Source: Thiodiazotropha sp050305975 (GTDB lineage: Bacteria; Pseudomonadota; Gammaproteobacteria; Chromatiales; Chromatiaceae). From it: a stretch of 45,604 nt of DNA. The stretch covers positions 1 through 45,604 of the forward strand of contig JBNLGI010000172.1 of NCBI GenBank assembly GCA_050305975.1. The letters run 5' to 3'. This document shows, in pieces, positions 34,701-43,900 of this stretch (position 1 is its first letter; each line of letters starts with the position of its first letter). Position numbers and translations under genes: made by a program. Under the pieces are notes generated by a model, which was not told where the DNA came from, did no database searches, and worked only from the letters and a program-made list of their open reading frames with translations.

Positions 34701-35456
34701 ATGTCGTTCAAAGTCGTGATACCTGCCCGCTACGCCTCGGTGAGACTGCCGGGTAAACCCTTGCTGGATATTGCCGGCAAGCCGATGATCCAGCATGTTC
34801 ATGAGCGGGCCGCCGAGAGTGGGGCCGGTGAAGTGGTGATTGCCACCGATGACGACCGAATCGCGGATGCCTGCAAGCGTTTCGATGCGGATGTCTGTAT
34901 GACCAGCAACCGGCACCGCAGCGGTTCCGACCGGATTGCCGAAGTGGTATCGATACGGGGCTGGGGTGAAGAGGAGGTGATCGTCAATCTGCAGGGCGAT
35001 GAGCCCTGTATGCCGTCGTCTCTGTTGAAACAGGTGGCTCAGGACATGGAGAGCCACCCGGCGGCATCCATCACTACCTTGTGTGCCCCGATCACCCAAC
35101 GCAGCATTCTATTCGACCCGCATGTCGTTAAAGTGGTCATCGATGCCGAGGGCTATGCCCTCTATTTCAGTCGAGCCCCGATTCCCTGGCATCGGGACGA
35201 GTTTGTCGACGCAGACCGGCCTCTGCCGAAGGATACGGGATTTGCCCGTCACATCGGACTCTACGCTTACCGGGCCGGCTACCTGGCTCAGTTTGTCTCC
35301 TGGAAGCATGCCCCCATCGAGCTGGCGGAATCGCTGGAGCAGCTGCGCGTGTTGTGGCACGGTGGCAAGATTCACGTCAGTCAGGCCCTGGAGGAACCGG
35401 GTCACGGTGTCGATACGCAGCAAGACCTTGCCAGGGTTACGCGTCTGCTCTCCTGA
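34701..35456 (+). CDS. kdsB: CMP-KDO synthetase KdsB
   Basis: 251 residues, normal length. Activates 3-deoxy-manno-octulosonate with CTP for lipopolysaccharide core assembly. Signature IPARYASVRLPGKPLLDIAGKPMIQHV at the start, VIATDDDRI, NLQGDEPCM, and ALYFSRAPIPWHRD are all present. Five bases after the Trm112-like gene; last gene of the envelope block. Confidence 0.97.
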   Translation: MSFKVVIPARYASVRLPGKPLLDIAGKPMIQHVHERAAESGAGEVVIATDDDRIADACKRFDADVCMTSNRHRSGSDRIAEVVSIRGWGEEEVIVNLQGDEPCMPSSLLKQVAQDMESHPAASITTLCAPITQRSILFDPHVVKVVIDAEGYALYFSRAPIPWHRDEFVDADRPLPKDTGFARHIGLYAYRAGYLAQFVSWKHAPIELAESLEQLRVLWHGGKIHVSQALEEPGHGVDTQQDLARVTRLLS

Positions 35457-35797
35457 CGTCCCCAGTCTCTCCCCCGCCTGATTTTTCCGCCTCACCCGGA
35501 GGCTGTTCGCGCGGATAGGGATATCCCTCGTAAATTTTCCCGACAAGGTTTGGGACCGATTGCCGAGCGACTGTGTGATTACACGCAGCTGTGAGGTGAA
35601 TGTGTCGAAATTCTTTACATGCGCTTAAGGAATCAGCTAGTGAGATTATTTAAAGCCAAAGCAACATATTGTATTAAAAGAAGAATATTGGGTGTGGCAT
35701 CAAATCTGCATTTCTTCACGAAAATAAAAAGCGAATTCGCACAACTTTATTATGTGAATGCGTTAACAATAATTTCAGAGAGTGCATACGACCGGCT
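35457..35797. other. AT-rich intergenic region before the sensor kinase, 341 bases
   Basis: From about 35590 the DNA is clearly more AT-rich than its surroundings, as expected of a promoter region. A 65-codon reading at 35619 runs through it but has no ribosome site and the composition of untranslated DNA. No repeats found. Confidence 0.5.
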
Positions 35798-36664
35798 GTG
35801 GATGGCAAAAAGTTGACAAAATCGAAGAACAAGCGTTTCACGAAGAGTGCTTTTGACCCCACCTTGACACTCGGTTCGATCTACTCCGTCATGCAGCGTC
35901 ACATGGGGCTCAATCGCGACAGTGCCGCTGTGCTCAGCTTAAGTGAACGCGTCAAGATGAGCGGGGAGTCAAACCCAGCCGTCGTTGCTGAACAGACGGG
36001 TATCTCTAATCTCCTTATCGACACCGCAGAGGCTGAAAAGAAGCGGATTGCACGTGAACTGCACGATGGCCTGGGACAGCTGCTTACCAGCATCAATCTT
36101 CACCTGCAGCAGTGCATCAATACCTCGAGCGCGTCTGAAGAGATTCCCCAGGCTATGAAGGATTCCCTTGAGCTGATCTCCTCCATGACCAAACAGGCCA
36201 TGAGTGAGATGCGTGGAATCTGCAGTGCCTTGCGTCCGGCGATCCTGGATGATCTTGGGGTGCTTGCCGCTATCAACTGGCAATGCCGTCAGATTGCTCA
36301 AGTGGAAGAGAATCTGAGTGTGGAAACGGATTACGATGTCCACGAAGCGATGATTCCCGAAGTCTACAAAACGGCAATCTACCGTATTGTGCAGGAAGCT
36401 CTGAACAATACGGTCAAACATGCCGAGGCAAAGCATTTCGCGGTGAAGCTCTATCAAGCGGGTGATTTTCTGCAGCTTCTGGTTCGCGACGATGGCGTCG
36501 GCTTTCAGATAAACGATCAGGGCGGCGGTGGCGGCATGGGACTGATCAGCATGCGCGAGCGGGCCGAATCGATTGGCGGGATCTTCGAGCTGCAGAGTGG
36601 TGAAGGTGAAGGTGTCGAAATTCGGGTTCTGTTTCCGTTCGAAAAGTTTGCCCTCAGCGGCTGA
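35798..36664 (+). CDS. Soluble HisKA_3 (NarX/DegS-type) histidine kinase
   Basis: 288 residues if GTG 35798 is the start; that start has no clear ribosome site, and ATG 35891 is possible. No membrane helix. Dimerisation/phosphoacceptor helix with EKKRIARELHDGLGQ (H89), conserved MREMRGICSALRP-like MSEMRGICSALRPAILDDLG, and a complete HATPase domain: N-box EALNNTVKHA, G1 VRDDGVGF, G2 GGMGLISMRERAESIGG. So it should autophosphorylate. There is no recognisable sensor domain in the first 70 residues. Its 3' end overlaps the convergent response regulator gene by 11 bases. Confidence 0.9.
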   Translation: MDGKKLTKSKNKRFTKSAFDPTLTLGSIYSVMQRHMGLNRDSAAVLSLSERVKMSGESNPAVVAEQTGISNLLIDTAEAEKKRIARELHDGLGQLLTSINLHLQQCINTSSASEEIPQAMKDSLELISSMTKQAMSEMRGICSALRPAILDDLGVLAAINWQCRQIAQVEENLSVETDYDVHEAMIPEVYKTAIYRIVQEALNNTVKHAEAKHFAVKLYQAGDFLQLLVRDDGVGFQINDQGGGGGMGLISMRERAESIGGIFELQSGEGEGVEIRVLFPFEKFALSG

Positions 36665-37316
36665 TGATTCCTTTCTCCAAAGCGTAGGTCGTCAGGGCGG
36701 ATACGCTGTGCAAGTCGAGCTTCTTCATCAGGTTGGCTCGATGCTTCTCCACCGTTTTCACGCTGATGCATAAATACTCGGACATACTCTTGTTGGTGTG
36801 TCCCTCCGCAATCAGCTTGAGTATCTGGCGTTCCCGTTGCGTCACCGTATCCCAGCGGGTAACCGGTTCATGATTTGATCCATTGGTGTTCAGGTAGCTG
36901 TTGACCACTTTTTCGGTGATGTCCGGGCTGAGATAGGTCTTTCCGTCCAGAACCCTTTCAGCCGCGACCAGCAGCTCATTTTGCGTGGCGTCCTTGAGCA
37001 CATAACCGTTAGCGCCAGCCTGCAGACTGGCGAGCACGTACTCTTCTTCAGAGTGCACAGTCAGCACCAGCGCCCTCACTTCCGGCATCCGGTCCTTGAT
37101 CTCTTTCAAGGCATCCATGCCATTCATGCCCGGCATGCTCAGATCCATGATGACCAGATCAGGTTTGAGCTCGACCACGCGCCGGATTGCATCTCTGCCG
37201 TTATCGGCCTCGCCGACGACTTCAAAGACCGGATTAGTCGACAACAGTGCCTTCAAGCCCGCTCTGAGGATCGTGTGATCCTCTGCGATAACGACCGACT
37301 TTTTTGAGTTGTTCAT
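36654..37316 (-). CDS. NarL/FixJ-family response regulator
   Basis: 220 residues. Receiver domain (1-125) with the acidic pocket E12/D13, phosphoacceptor D58 in LVIMDLSMPGMNGMDAL, T86 and K108 (GYVLKDAT). The LuxR-type HTH (about 155-215) carries LTPRE-like VTQRERQILKLIAEGHTNKSMSEYL and SVKTVEKHRANLMKKL. It is the natural partner of HisKA_3 kinases, two of which flank it. GGAG precedes the ATG. Convergent with the soluble kinase gene, an unusual arrangement for a cognate pair. Confidence 0.94.
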   Translation of the reverse strand: MNNSKKSVVIAEDHTILRAGLKALLSTNPVFEVVGEADNGRDAIRRVVELKPDLVIMDLSMPGMNGMDALKEIKDRMPEVRALVLTVHSEEEYVLASLQAGANGYVLKDATQNELLVAAERVLDGKTYLSPDITEKVVNSYLNTNGSNHEPVTRWDTVTQRERQILKLIAEGHTNKSMSEYLCISVKTVEKHRANLMKKLDLHSVSALTTYALEKGIISR

Positions 37317-37887
37317 CGCTCCAGGTCCGTAGTCCGCAGAAACCGGTATCTATTTAAGAAATCCCCTGAACTATTCGTGGATCGGCGTGTGGCTGCTGAG
37401 AGGCTCTGGCTCTCTTTTTGAAAAGCTTCGCTCTAGCTGCCACATGATCGAATCAGAGCTAATTGGAGGTTCCCTAAATCTTTGTAAAACATGGCCTTAT
37501 ATTTAGACTGCTCGATAGGCCAACGAGATTAAAATTATTCAGTTTGGCAGGATTGATCAAATCCTATCCTACCGGATACTTATAACAAAATGTTACGCCC
37601 AGGCGAAGCACATAAACTAAAGAGTAGGGTAAACCCTACGCCTCACTACATACTTTACTCTCGTCTTTAGTAGGGTTCCCTCCATCGGCGAACGCGTCGG
37701 TCTGTAGTAGCCTGTCAGGTATGGAATCAGGAGTTTGTGCGAAATCGTTAGCCGGAAGAACCCTGCGATATCCGGTCGGACTGCACAGCTCCAGTCAAAG
37801 TGGGCGGATTTTTCGCAATCACTCGGGAAAACTATGTCTCGCAACGAGTGAATGAGTCAGGTGAGTTGTCTCGAGTAGTACGATGCC
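37317..37887. other. AT-rich divergent region with TAGGGT motifs, 571 bases
   Basis: Lies between the response regulator (-) and the small membrane protein gene (+). It contains an inverted TAGGGT/ACCCTA pair at 37625-37638 and a further TAGGGT at 37671. A 75-codon minus-strand reading (37617-37844) spans these motifs and is not credible. Confidence 0.55.
37625..37638. promoter_or_regulatory. TAGGGT-AA-ACCCTA inverted repeat
   Basis: Perfect inverted repeat (7 bp with the flanking G and C) with a 2-base centre; another half-site lies at 37671-37676. The same half-sites recur upstream of the giant gene. Candidate binding site for the NarL-type regulator. Confidence 0.45.
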
Positions 37888-38073
37888 ATGAATGATTGTC
37901 GTGAATCCCTTGTTCGGGAAGATGTGGAGATACAGGGTCAAACAGACAGGATTGTCGAATACGAAGTGGAGCTGATGCAGGTACAGGGCAAGCCCATGCT
38001 TGCCGCTATGTTCCTGCTCTACTTCCTGGTCAGCGTCTCAATGATTTCATTCATAGTCTACTGGTTCATTTGA
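37888..38073 (+). CDS. Small membrane protein, 61 residues
   Basis: A polar N-terminal half (CRESLVREDVEIQGQTDRI) and one C-terminal membrane helix (about 36-60, MLAAMFLLYFLVSVSMISFI). No family recognised. No strong ribosome site before the ATG. It precedes the SCO1-type gene by 75 bases on the same strand, so a shared transcript and a function in the same redox module are plausible. Confidence 0.55.
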   Translation: MNDCRESLVREDVEIQGQTDRIVEYEVELMQVQGKPMLAAMFLLYFLVSVSMISFIVYWFI

Positions 38074-38148
38074 GGGTGTTGGGTCTGTGCGTCCTCGATG
38101 GATAGGGCCACAGGACAATCCGACTGGAGAGTGCAGAGGGGTAATTGT

Positions 38149-38916
38149 ATGCGTGATCGAAATGTCTATACAGGGTTTGCCGCCAGGCTCTTACTCCTGA
38201 TGTCCATTGGAGGAGTGGCTTCTGAAAACAATGCGGAAGCGGAGTTTTCACAGTATGTCGTGGCGGGACGCGATAAGCCTTTCGAAATGGATTGTGCGAC
38301 AAAACATGCCAAGTATCTGCCGCAAGCCGATATCGACCAGGATAGTCAGTTCAGACTGGCGAGCATCAGTGGCGACAATGCAACCGGTCTGCCCCATAGA
38401 CAGGCTTTGAGCCGAAGCAGTTACAGCCGAAAGCTCGCGATGTATAAAGCGCCGGATGTTGAATTGATTGCCGAAGACAACAGTGTGATCCGGTTTGCGG
38501 AGCTGTTGCATACGGACCAGCCGATCATGTTGAATTTCATCTTTACGACCTGTACGACCATCTGCCCCGTGCTCTCGGCCAGTTTTCGACAGGTACAGGA
38601 CCTGATGGGGAGTCAGGCGAACGAGGTGTTGATGATTTCCGTCAGCATTGATCCTGAGTACGACACGCCTGAAAAACTCGCAGATTACGCAGAGCGCTTC
38701 TCGGCGGGGGAGCAGTGGACATTTCTCACCGGACAAATCGATGATGTCGTCAGGGTTGAAAAAGCCTTCGATATCTTCAGAGGATCAAAGACGAATCACG
38801 AACCGGTTACATTGATCCGTTCCGCTGACAATGCCGAGTGGGTGAGAATCGAGGGATTCGCCAATGCCGAGGAGATTGTCGCTGAATACAAGAAGATCAT
38901 AAAGCAGGATGGATAG
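38149..38916 (+). CDS. SCO1/SenC/PrrC-type copper and redox protein
   Basis: 255 residues from the ATG at 38149, which follows AGAGGGG by 8 bases. Signal peptide or anchor about 8-30, an unusual N-terminal stretch of about 80 residues with its own cysteine (FEMDCATKHAKYLPQAD), then the thioredoxin-like SCO domain with CxxxC (C135, C139 in FTTCTTICPVLSA) and the third copper ligand H217 (KTNHEPVTLI). SCO proteins deliver copper to CuA or act as thiol redox signal carriers, as PrrC does for the PrrB kinase. A membrane sensor kinase gene follows. Confidence 0.9.
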   Translation: MRDRNVYTGFAARLLLLMSIGGVASENNAEAEFSQYVVAGRDKPFEMDCATKHAKYLPQADIDQDSQFRLASISGDNATGLPHRQALSRSSYSRKLAMYKAPDVELIAEDNSVIRFAELLHTDQPIMLNFIFTTCTTICPVLSASFRQVQDLMGSQANEVLMISVSIDPEYDTPEKLADYAERFSAGEQWTFLTGQIDDVVRVEKAFDIFRGSKTNHEPVTLIRSADNAEWVRIEGFANAEEIVAEYKKIIKQDG

Positions 38917-38945
38917 TTGAAACATAGAACCATAATGTGGCTTTT

Positions 38946-38996
38946 CATATCGCCGAAAACATAGTCATTTCATTTCTGCAAATTACATATCGCCGA
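38946..38996. repeat. Direct repeat CATATCGCCGA
   Basis: Eleven identical bases at 38946-38956 and 38986-38996, 40 bases apart (about four helical turns), in the 257-base gap upstream of the membrane kinase gene. Spacing on one face of the helix suits cooperative binding of a regulator. Confidence 0.4.
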
Positions 38997-39042
38997 TGCG
39001 TGTCTGCGCAGAGCTCGATCCTCCCAGCAGATTGCGCTTGCC

Positions 39043-39059
39043 CATATTCGCAGAATATG
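39043..39059. promoter_or_regulatory. Palindrome upstream of the membrane kinase
   Basis: CATATTC-GCA-GAATATG, perfect 7-bp arms with a 3-base centre, 115 bases before the kinase ATG. Possible operator; regulator unknown. Confidence 0.35.
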
Positions 39060-39173
39060 TATAAATTTGCTCTTTTACTGGCTGTGTGCGCATAGGTTCG
39101 GTCGTTATTATCGGTAGCAAGGAGAGAGATACCGTCGGCCGCTAGAATCATTTCATAAACGTTAGAACTCAAT

Positions 39174-40541
39174 ATGGAAAAGAGAGACGCAAGCTACAGA
39201 CTAACGTTTCGTTTCGGCCTTATCAGTTTTTTCGCCGTCGGCTTGACGGCGGCCTGCATCTTTCTCTTTTTCAGATACCAGACCATCCAGATTATCGAGG
39301 ATTCAAGTCGCAGGAGTAACGAGGTACTCACTGTTGCAACCGAGTATGCGCTGAACGATCACTTCATCATGTTCCTGAACTTTGTCGGCCAGGACAGCGA
39401 GACCACGAATAAGAACGTTGCGCTGAGCCCTGTCTTGAGCAAGGCGATCCAAAAACTGCTGCTCGACACCAGTGTCATCAGGTTGAAGATCTATGATACT
39501 GCCGGAACGGTCGTCTACTCGACCAAGGAGAGCCAAATCGGGGATGGTCATGAAGACAACGCTGGTTTCAGGAAAGCGCTCAAGGGTGAGACAGCCTCTG
39601 TTCTGGTCTATCAGGACGCTTTCAATCTGTTTGATAAGGAGATAGAAGACGCCAATCTGGTACAGACTTATGTGCCGATCAGGCTGGTTACGACAGGGGA
39701 GATCAAAGGCGTTTTCGAAGTTTATTCCGATGTCAGCGACTATATCTATCTCTCTGACCGCACCATACTTCTGGTATCGATCATCGTTCTGGTTTTGATG
39801 GTCATCCTCTATGCATTCCTGCTATTCCATATAAAACGCTCCGAAAACATCATCAACGATCAGAACAGAGAGACTCGGGAGCGCAATCGAATGCTCGAAT
39901 ACCTCACTGCGAAAATGATCAATGCGCAGGAGGATGAGCGGCGTCGTATCGCCCATGAACTGCATGAAGATGTGGTACAGACGATTTCCGGTGTCAAAAT
40001 GCAGCTCGAAAGATATATGTCCGATTTGGCTGGCGATGAGGGCAAGGATAAAGGCACTATCGATTCCACGCGATCCATCGTGCCGGTACTGCAGGAGGCG
40101 GCACAGAGGATCAGGATGGTGGCAATGGATCTGCGGCCGCCAAGTCTGGATGATTTTGGCTTGAAGGCGGCGATCAACTCTTTGATAACCGAATGCCATG
40201 CTTCGTCCATGAGCATGGAGATCACCCTGGATTTCTCTCTCTCCGAGAGGAATCTGACGAGCGAAAAGAAATCGATTCTCTACAGAATGGTGAAAGATGC
40301 ACTCAAGAGTCTCTGTTTTAAGCATGGGATGAATGGGCATGCGCAGATCGCCCTGTCGATGTCGGAGTGTCGATTGACGCTGCAAATCACCGTTTACAGT
40401 GAAAAGGGGTTTGACTTCGGTTATGAGAGCCTGCCCGAGTATCTCGAATCCGTGCAGGAGAGAACGATCCTTTCGGGAGGCAAGTTCGATTTCAGCCGAA
40501 AAGGCGACTCCATCGAGAGTGTTTCAGTTTGGACTCAATAG
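39174..40541 (+). CDS. Membrane sensor kinase-like protein with degenerate ATPase domain
   Basis: 455 residues. Helix 1 (about 14-33), a periplasmic sensor of about 165 residues with a Cache-like look (IRLKIYDTAGTVVYSTKESQ, GVFEVYSDVSDY), helix 2 (about 197-220), then the HisKA_3 box ERRRIAHELHEDVVQ (H264) and MDLRPPSLDDFGLKAAI. The ATP-binding part is degenerate: where the N-box should be it reads MVKDALKSLCFKHG without the key Asn, and no DxGxG or G-rich lid can be found. So it probably cannot bind ATP and phosphorylate itself, although the acceptor histidine remains. The other kinase gene nearby has the reverse make-up. Confidence 0.85.
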   Translation: MEKRDASYRLTFRFGLISFFAVGLTAACIFLFFRYQTIQIIEDSSRRSNEVLTVATEYALNDHFIMFLNFVGQDSETTNKNVALSPVLSKAIQKLLLDTSVIRLKIYDTAGTVVYSTKESQIGDGHEDNAGFRKALKGETASVLVYQDAFNLFDKEIEDANLVQTYVPIRLVTTGEIKGVFEVYSDVSDYIYLSDRTILLVSIIVLVLMVILYAFLLFHIKRSENIINDQNRETRERNRMLEYLTAKMINAQEDERRRIAHELHEDVVQTISGVKMQLERYMSDLAGDEGKDKGTIDSTRSIVPVLQEAAQRIRMVAMDLRPPSLDDFGLKAAINSLITECHASSMSMEITLDFSLSERNLTSEKKSILYRMVKDALKSLCFKHGMNGHAQIALSMSECRLTLQITVYSEKGFDFGYESLPEYLESVQERTILSGGKFDFSRKGDSIESVSVWTQ

Positions 40542-40978
40542 GACGGGATCTCGCCAGTTGATGGTTGAATCATCCGTCTATCATGCCATTGCCTGGTTTG
40601 AGTCTATTTCACCAAAAATAATAATATCGAGAATTCAATCCGGCCGCTGTTCGCTTTATTGCCTGTGAGTTAAGGTTTTTTTACGCATTGATCTGGATTG
40701 CGAAAGAAAAGCCCAATACCGCCTCCAACACCCCACAACCCCACCCTAACCCTACCTCGGACTTAAGTACCCACGTTCGCCCATATAGGGTCTTACCCTA
40801 CCGGTTTTCGTCATTGAATTATTCGACAATTTCGATAACGGCATAGGTCCGAGGACCTTGCTATTCGCCATGAGCGGGTTGCCACCCGCTTGCTGGGTGG
40901 CACTTCCGGCAATGTTGGAGTGCTGGAAGAGACGACCTTATCAATGTCGATATGTAAACCGAGAACTGGGGTGCAACG
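40542..40978. other. Upstream region of the giant secreted-protein gene, 437 bases
   Basis: AT-rich first half; then a C-rich block with two tandem ACCCTA (40743-40754), a TAGGGT-CTT-ACCCTA inverted repeat (40786-40800), and a leader of about 180 bases. Minus-strand readings here overlap the start of the giant gene and are not credible. Confidence 0.55.
40743..40800. promoter_or_regulatory. Cluster of ACCCTA/TAGGGT half-sites
   Basis: ACCCTA at 40743-40748 and again at 40749-40754 (head-to-tail), and TAGGGT-CTT-ACCCTA at 40786-40800. Four half-sites in 58 bases, the same hexamer as at 37625-37638 and 37671. Candidate operator for the nearby NarL-type regulator. Confidence 0.5.
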
Positions 40979-43900
40979 ATGAACGTAAATAGACGACTGG
41001 GTACCGGGCTGGGCATGATGCTCGCCGTTTTGACCCTGATCTCTGCGACAGCTGCGGAAGCTGCCCGTTTTAATCTGAGTGTCGTGGACGGTGACGGCAA
41101 TCCTGTCAACGGCTTCCGTTGGCAGATGCAGGAGGACACCACCTACGCTGTCGATCCGAGCAATCCGGCTCCGTTGGCCGAGCAGCAGGCTTTCAATTTT
41201 CATAAGAGCCACCATCCCCTTGCGGTCACTCAGGACACTGCCGCACCCCTGAAGGGCAATGTGGATGCAGACAGCACCACCATCCTACATGTCACACCGG
41301 GTCGCTACTACGTGTCGATCCTGCCATATGACGGCTATGCATTGGGTGGCGCTCCGGTCACCGTATTGCCGAACGCGAATGATCCGAACGACACGCTGGA
41401 CGATCTCACCGTCGTGGTCCAGCCGCATCCGATCCCCACCGCACAGATCTCCGTCTTTCTGTTCCATGACTGCTATCCGCTGAACGGCGCGCCCGATCTA
41501 CCGGAAGAGGAGCCGGGTTCAGGTTCCTGTAATCCCGACACTGTCGATTTCAGTCAGTTCAACATCGTACTCGAGGAGCCGGCTGGTAAATACGGCGCCA
41601 ATGGCGGCCCCATGCTGCAGGATGCCTTCGGCAACCCCCTCGGCACCGCCTATATGAACCAGAATCCAGATACTCCCTATACTGGACCCGGCGGTTGCCC
41701 GGCGCGTGAAAACGGTACTTGCGCCGACGGCACCCTGACCCCCAATGCGGACGGTACCCTGATCATCAAGAACGTGGCTCCCGGCAAGTACGGCATCATC
41801 GCCACCCCGGCAGCCGGTTGGACCCAGACCTCCACCATCGAGGGTTCACCCGTCATCGATGCCTGGGTCAAGGCCAACGAGCCTCCCTTCATGGTCGAGT
41901 TCGGTCTGCCCGGACCCCATGTCTTCATCGGTTTCACCCAGCAGCGCAACACGCTCTCCGACGGAGCCTCACTGGCGACCATCAGCGGCATGATCACCGA
42001 CATGCACATGTCCCGGCCACCGGCAACTCAGCTCTTCAGCGGCCGTCCGTTCCCGCAGTGCTGGATCGCCATCAATGAAAACACCGGCGTACCCGGCCTC
42101 AACCGTTATGCCATGCCCTGTAACGCCGACAGCACCTTCTCGATTTCCAACGTGCCCGCCGGCAGCTATGAGATGAAGGTCTTCGATACGCCACTGGATG
42201 TGGTTATCGCCACCATGACCTTCACGGTCGATCCGAGCGGCACCTGTAACGGCGGTCAGAGCTGTAACTTCGGTGAGGTGCCGGTGTTCAACTGGTTCAA
42301 CCGTCTCACCACCTACATCTTCAACGATGTCGACCAGAATGGTTTCTGGGACGCCACGGAAGGTCCGCTGGGTGCCGAAAGCGGTCCGGTGAACATCCGC
42401 TGGCGCGACGGTACCGTCTATCAGTCTTTCCCCACCGATTTCGAAGGTGTCGCGCCCTTTGACGAGGATTTCCCCTTCTTCAACTGGATGGTGGCCGAGG
42501 TCGGCTTCACCAACAAGAAGGCCACGGGTGCGACCGTAATCGTTGATGAAGGCGGTCTGGTCAACCAGGATCCCACGCTCTTCACCGGCATGAACCAGGA
42601 TGTCACCGGCGCCGGTGAGATGACGCCTCAGGCACAGTCCGAGAACGGTGGCCTGCCCTGGCGTACCGAGGTGGGTCCCGTGCTGACCCAGGCCTTCCAG
42701 GGCTTCCTGGGCCAGACCAACATCATCCACTTCGGCAAGACCGACTATCTGGCCTATACGCCGCTGGATTTCACCACCATCCCGCCCTCACCGCCAAAAT
42801 ACGTGGGTGAGAACGGCGGTATCTCCGGTGTGGTCTTCAACACGGTCACCCGCGCCGAGAACGATCCCCAATTCGCCGTCGGCGAGGGTTGGGAGCCGGG
42901 CGTGCCGCGGGTGCAGGTCAACCTCTACGCCGATGGTGACATCGATACCCCAATCGTGGGCGATCTGATCTTTCCCTTCGGCACCGGCGACATCGACTGG
43001 AACGGCAACGGTGTGGCCGATGCCGACGACAACGTGATCGACGATGTGGACGGTGACGGCGTGGTCACTCTGGCGGATGTGGACAACTATCCGCTGGGAT
43101 GGGCCGAAGGCGGGGCCAAAGGTTTGGAAGACGTGGACCGCAACGGTAACGGTATCTTCGACCTCGGCGATGCCGTGGCCGTGGCCTGGACCGACAGCTG
43201 GGACGACAACACCCCGACCGACTGCCAGGGCCGGAATCAGATCGACATCACCGGCGACGGCGTGGTCGATCCCTCGGCAGACAACCGCTGCTTCGACGGT
43301 ATGCGGGTCTGGAACCAGGTGCGTCCCGGAGTCTTCGACGGCGGCTACGCCTTCAGCGAGTACGACCTGGGTCACCTGGCCAGCGTGCGTCCGCTCGCCG
43401 CCGGCAAGATCGAAGCTTTCTACAACTACATCAACACGCAGGTCGTGAGTCCTGAAGTGGCGGCCACCCTGCAGCTGGGCCTGCTTCCCGGTGACTATAT
43501 CGTCGAGGGCACCACGCCACCCGGCTACGAGACCCTGCGCGAGCACCACAAGAACGTGGACTTCGGCGAGGAATTCCAGCCCGCGCTGCAAGCCCTGCCG
43601 CCGGTCTGTGTCGGCACCCCGCAGGTCGTGCCCGAGCTGTTCTCCATCTCGACCAAGGACGGCAGTGGTGATCTGGCCCAGATCGTGCCCGGACTCACTG
43701 CCGCAGAGGCGGCTGCGCCCTTCGCCGGCGAACTGCGTCCGGTCTGCGACATGAAGAAGATCAACCTGGCCGCCGCGCAGAACGCCGCCGCCGACTTCTT
43801 CCTGGTCACCGACGTACCGGTCGCGGCCAATGTCACCGGTATGATCCTCAACGACCTGGCCAACGAGTTCAATCCGAACAGCCCGGCCTTCGGCGAGAAG

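Noticed and set aside
35619..35816. A 65-codon plus-strand reading before the soluble kinase
   Set aside because: Lies in AT-rich promoter-like DNA, lacks a ribosome site, and overlaps the kinase start in another frame.
37549..37566. GATTGATCAAATC resembling an FNR site
   Set aside because: The TTGATCAA core lacks the four-base spacer between half-sites.
37617..37844. A 75-codon minus-strand reading
   Set aside because: Spans the TAGGGT motifs, basic and irregular composition, no ribosome site.
40688..40701. TTGATCTGGATTGC, resembling the FNR-like boxes
   Set aside because: Only the left half-site and two bases of the right half match (7 of 10), and the spacing to any start is unhelpful.
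40895..40915. TGGCAC followed by GGCAAT as a sigma54 promoter for the giant gene
   Set aside because: The GC element is two bases too close to the GG element for a -24/-12 promoter.
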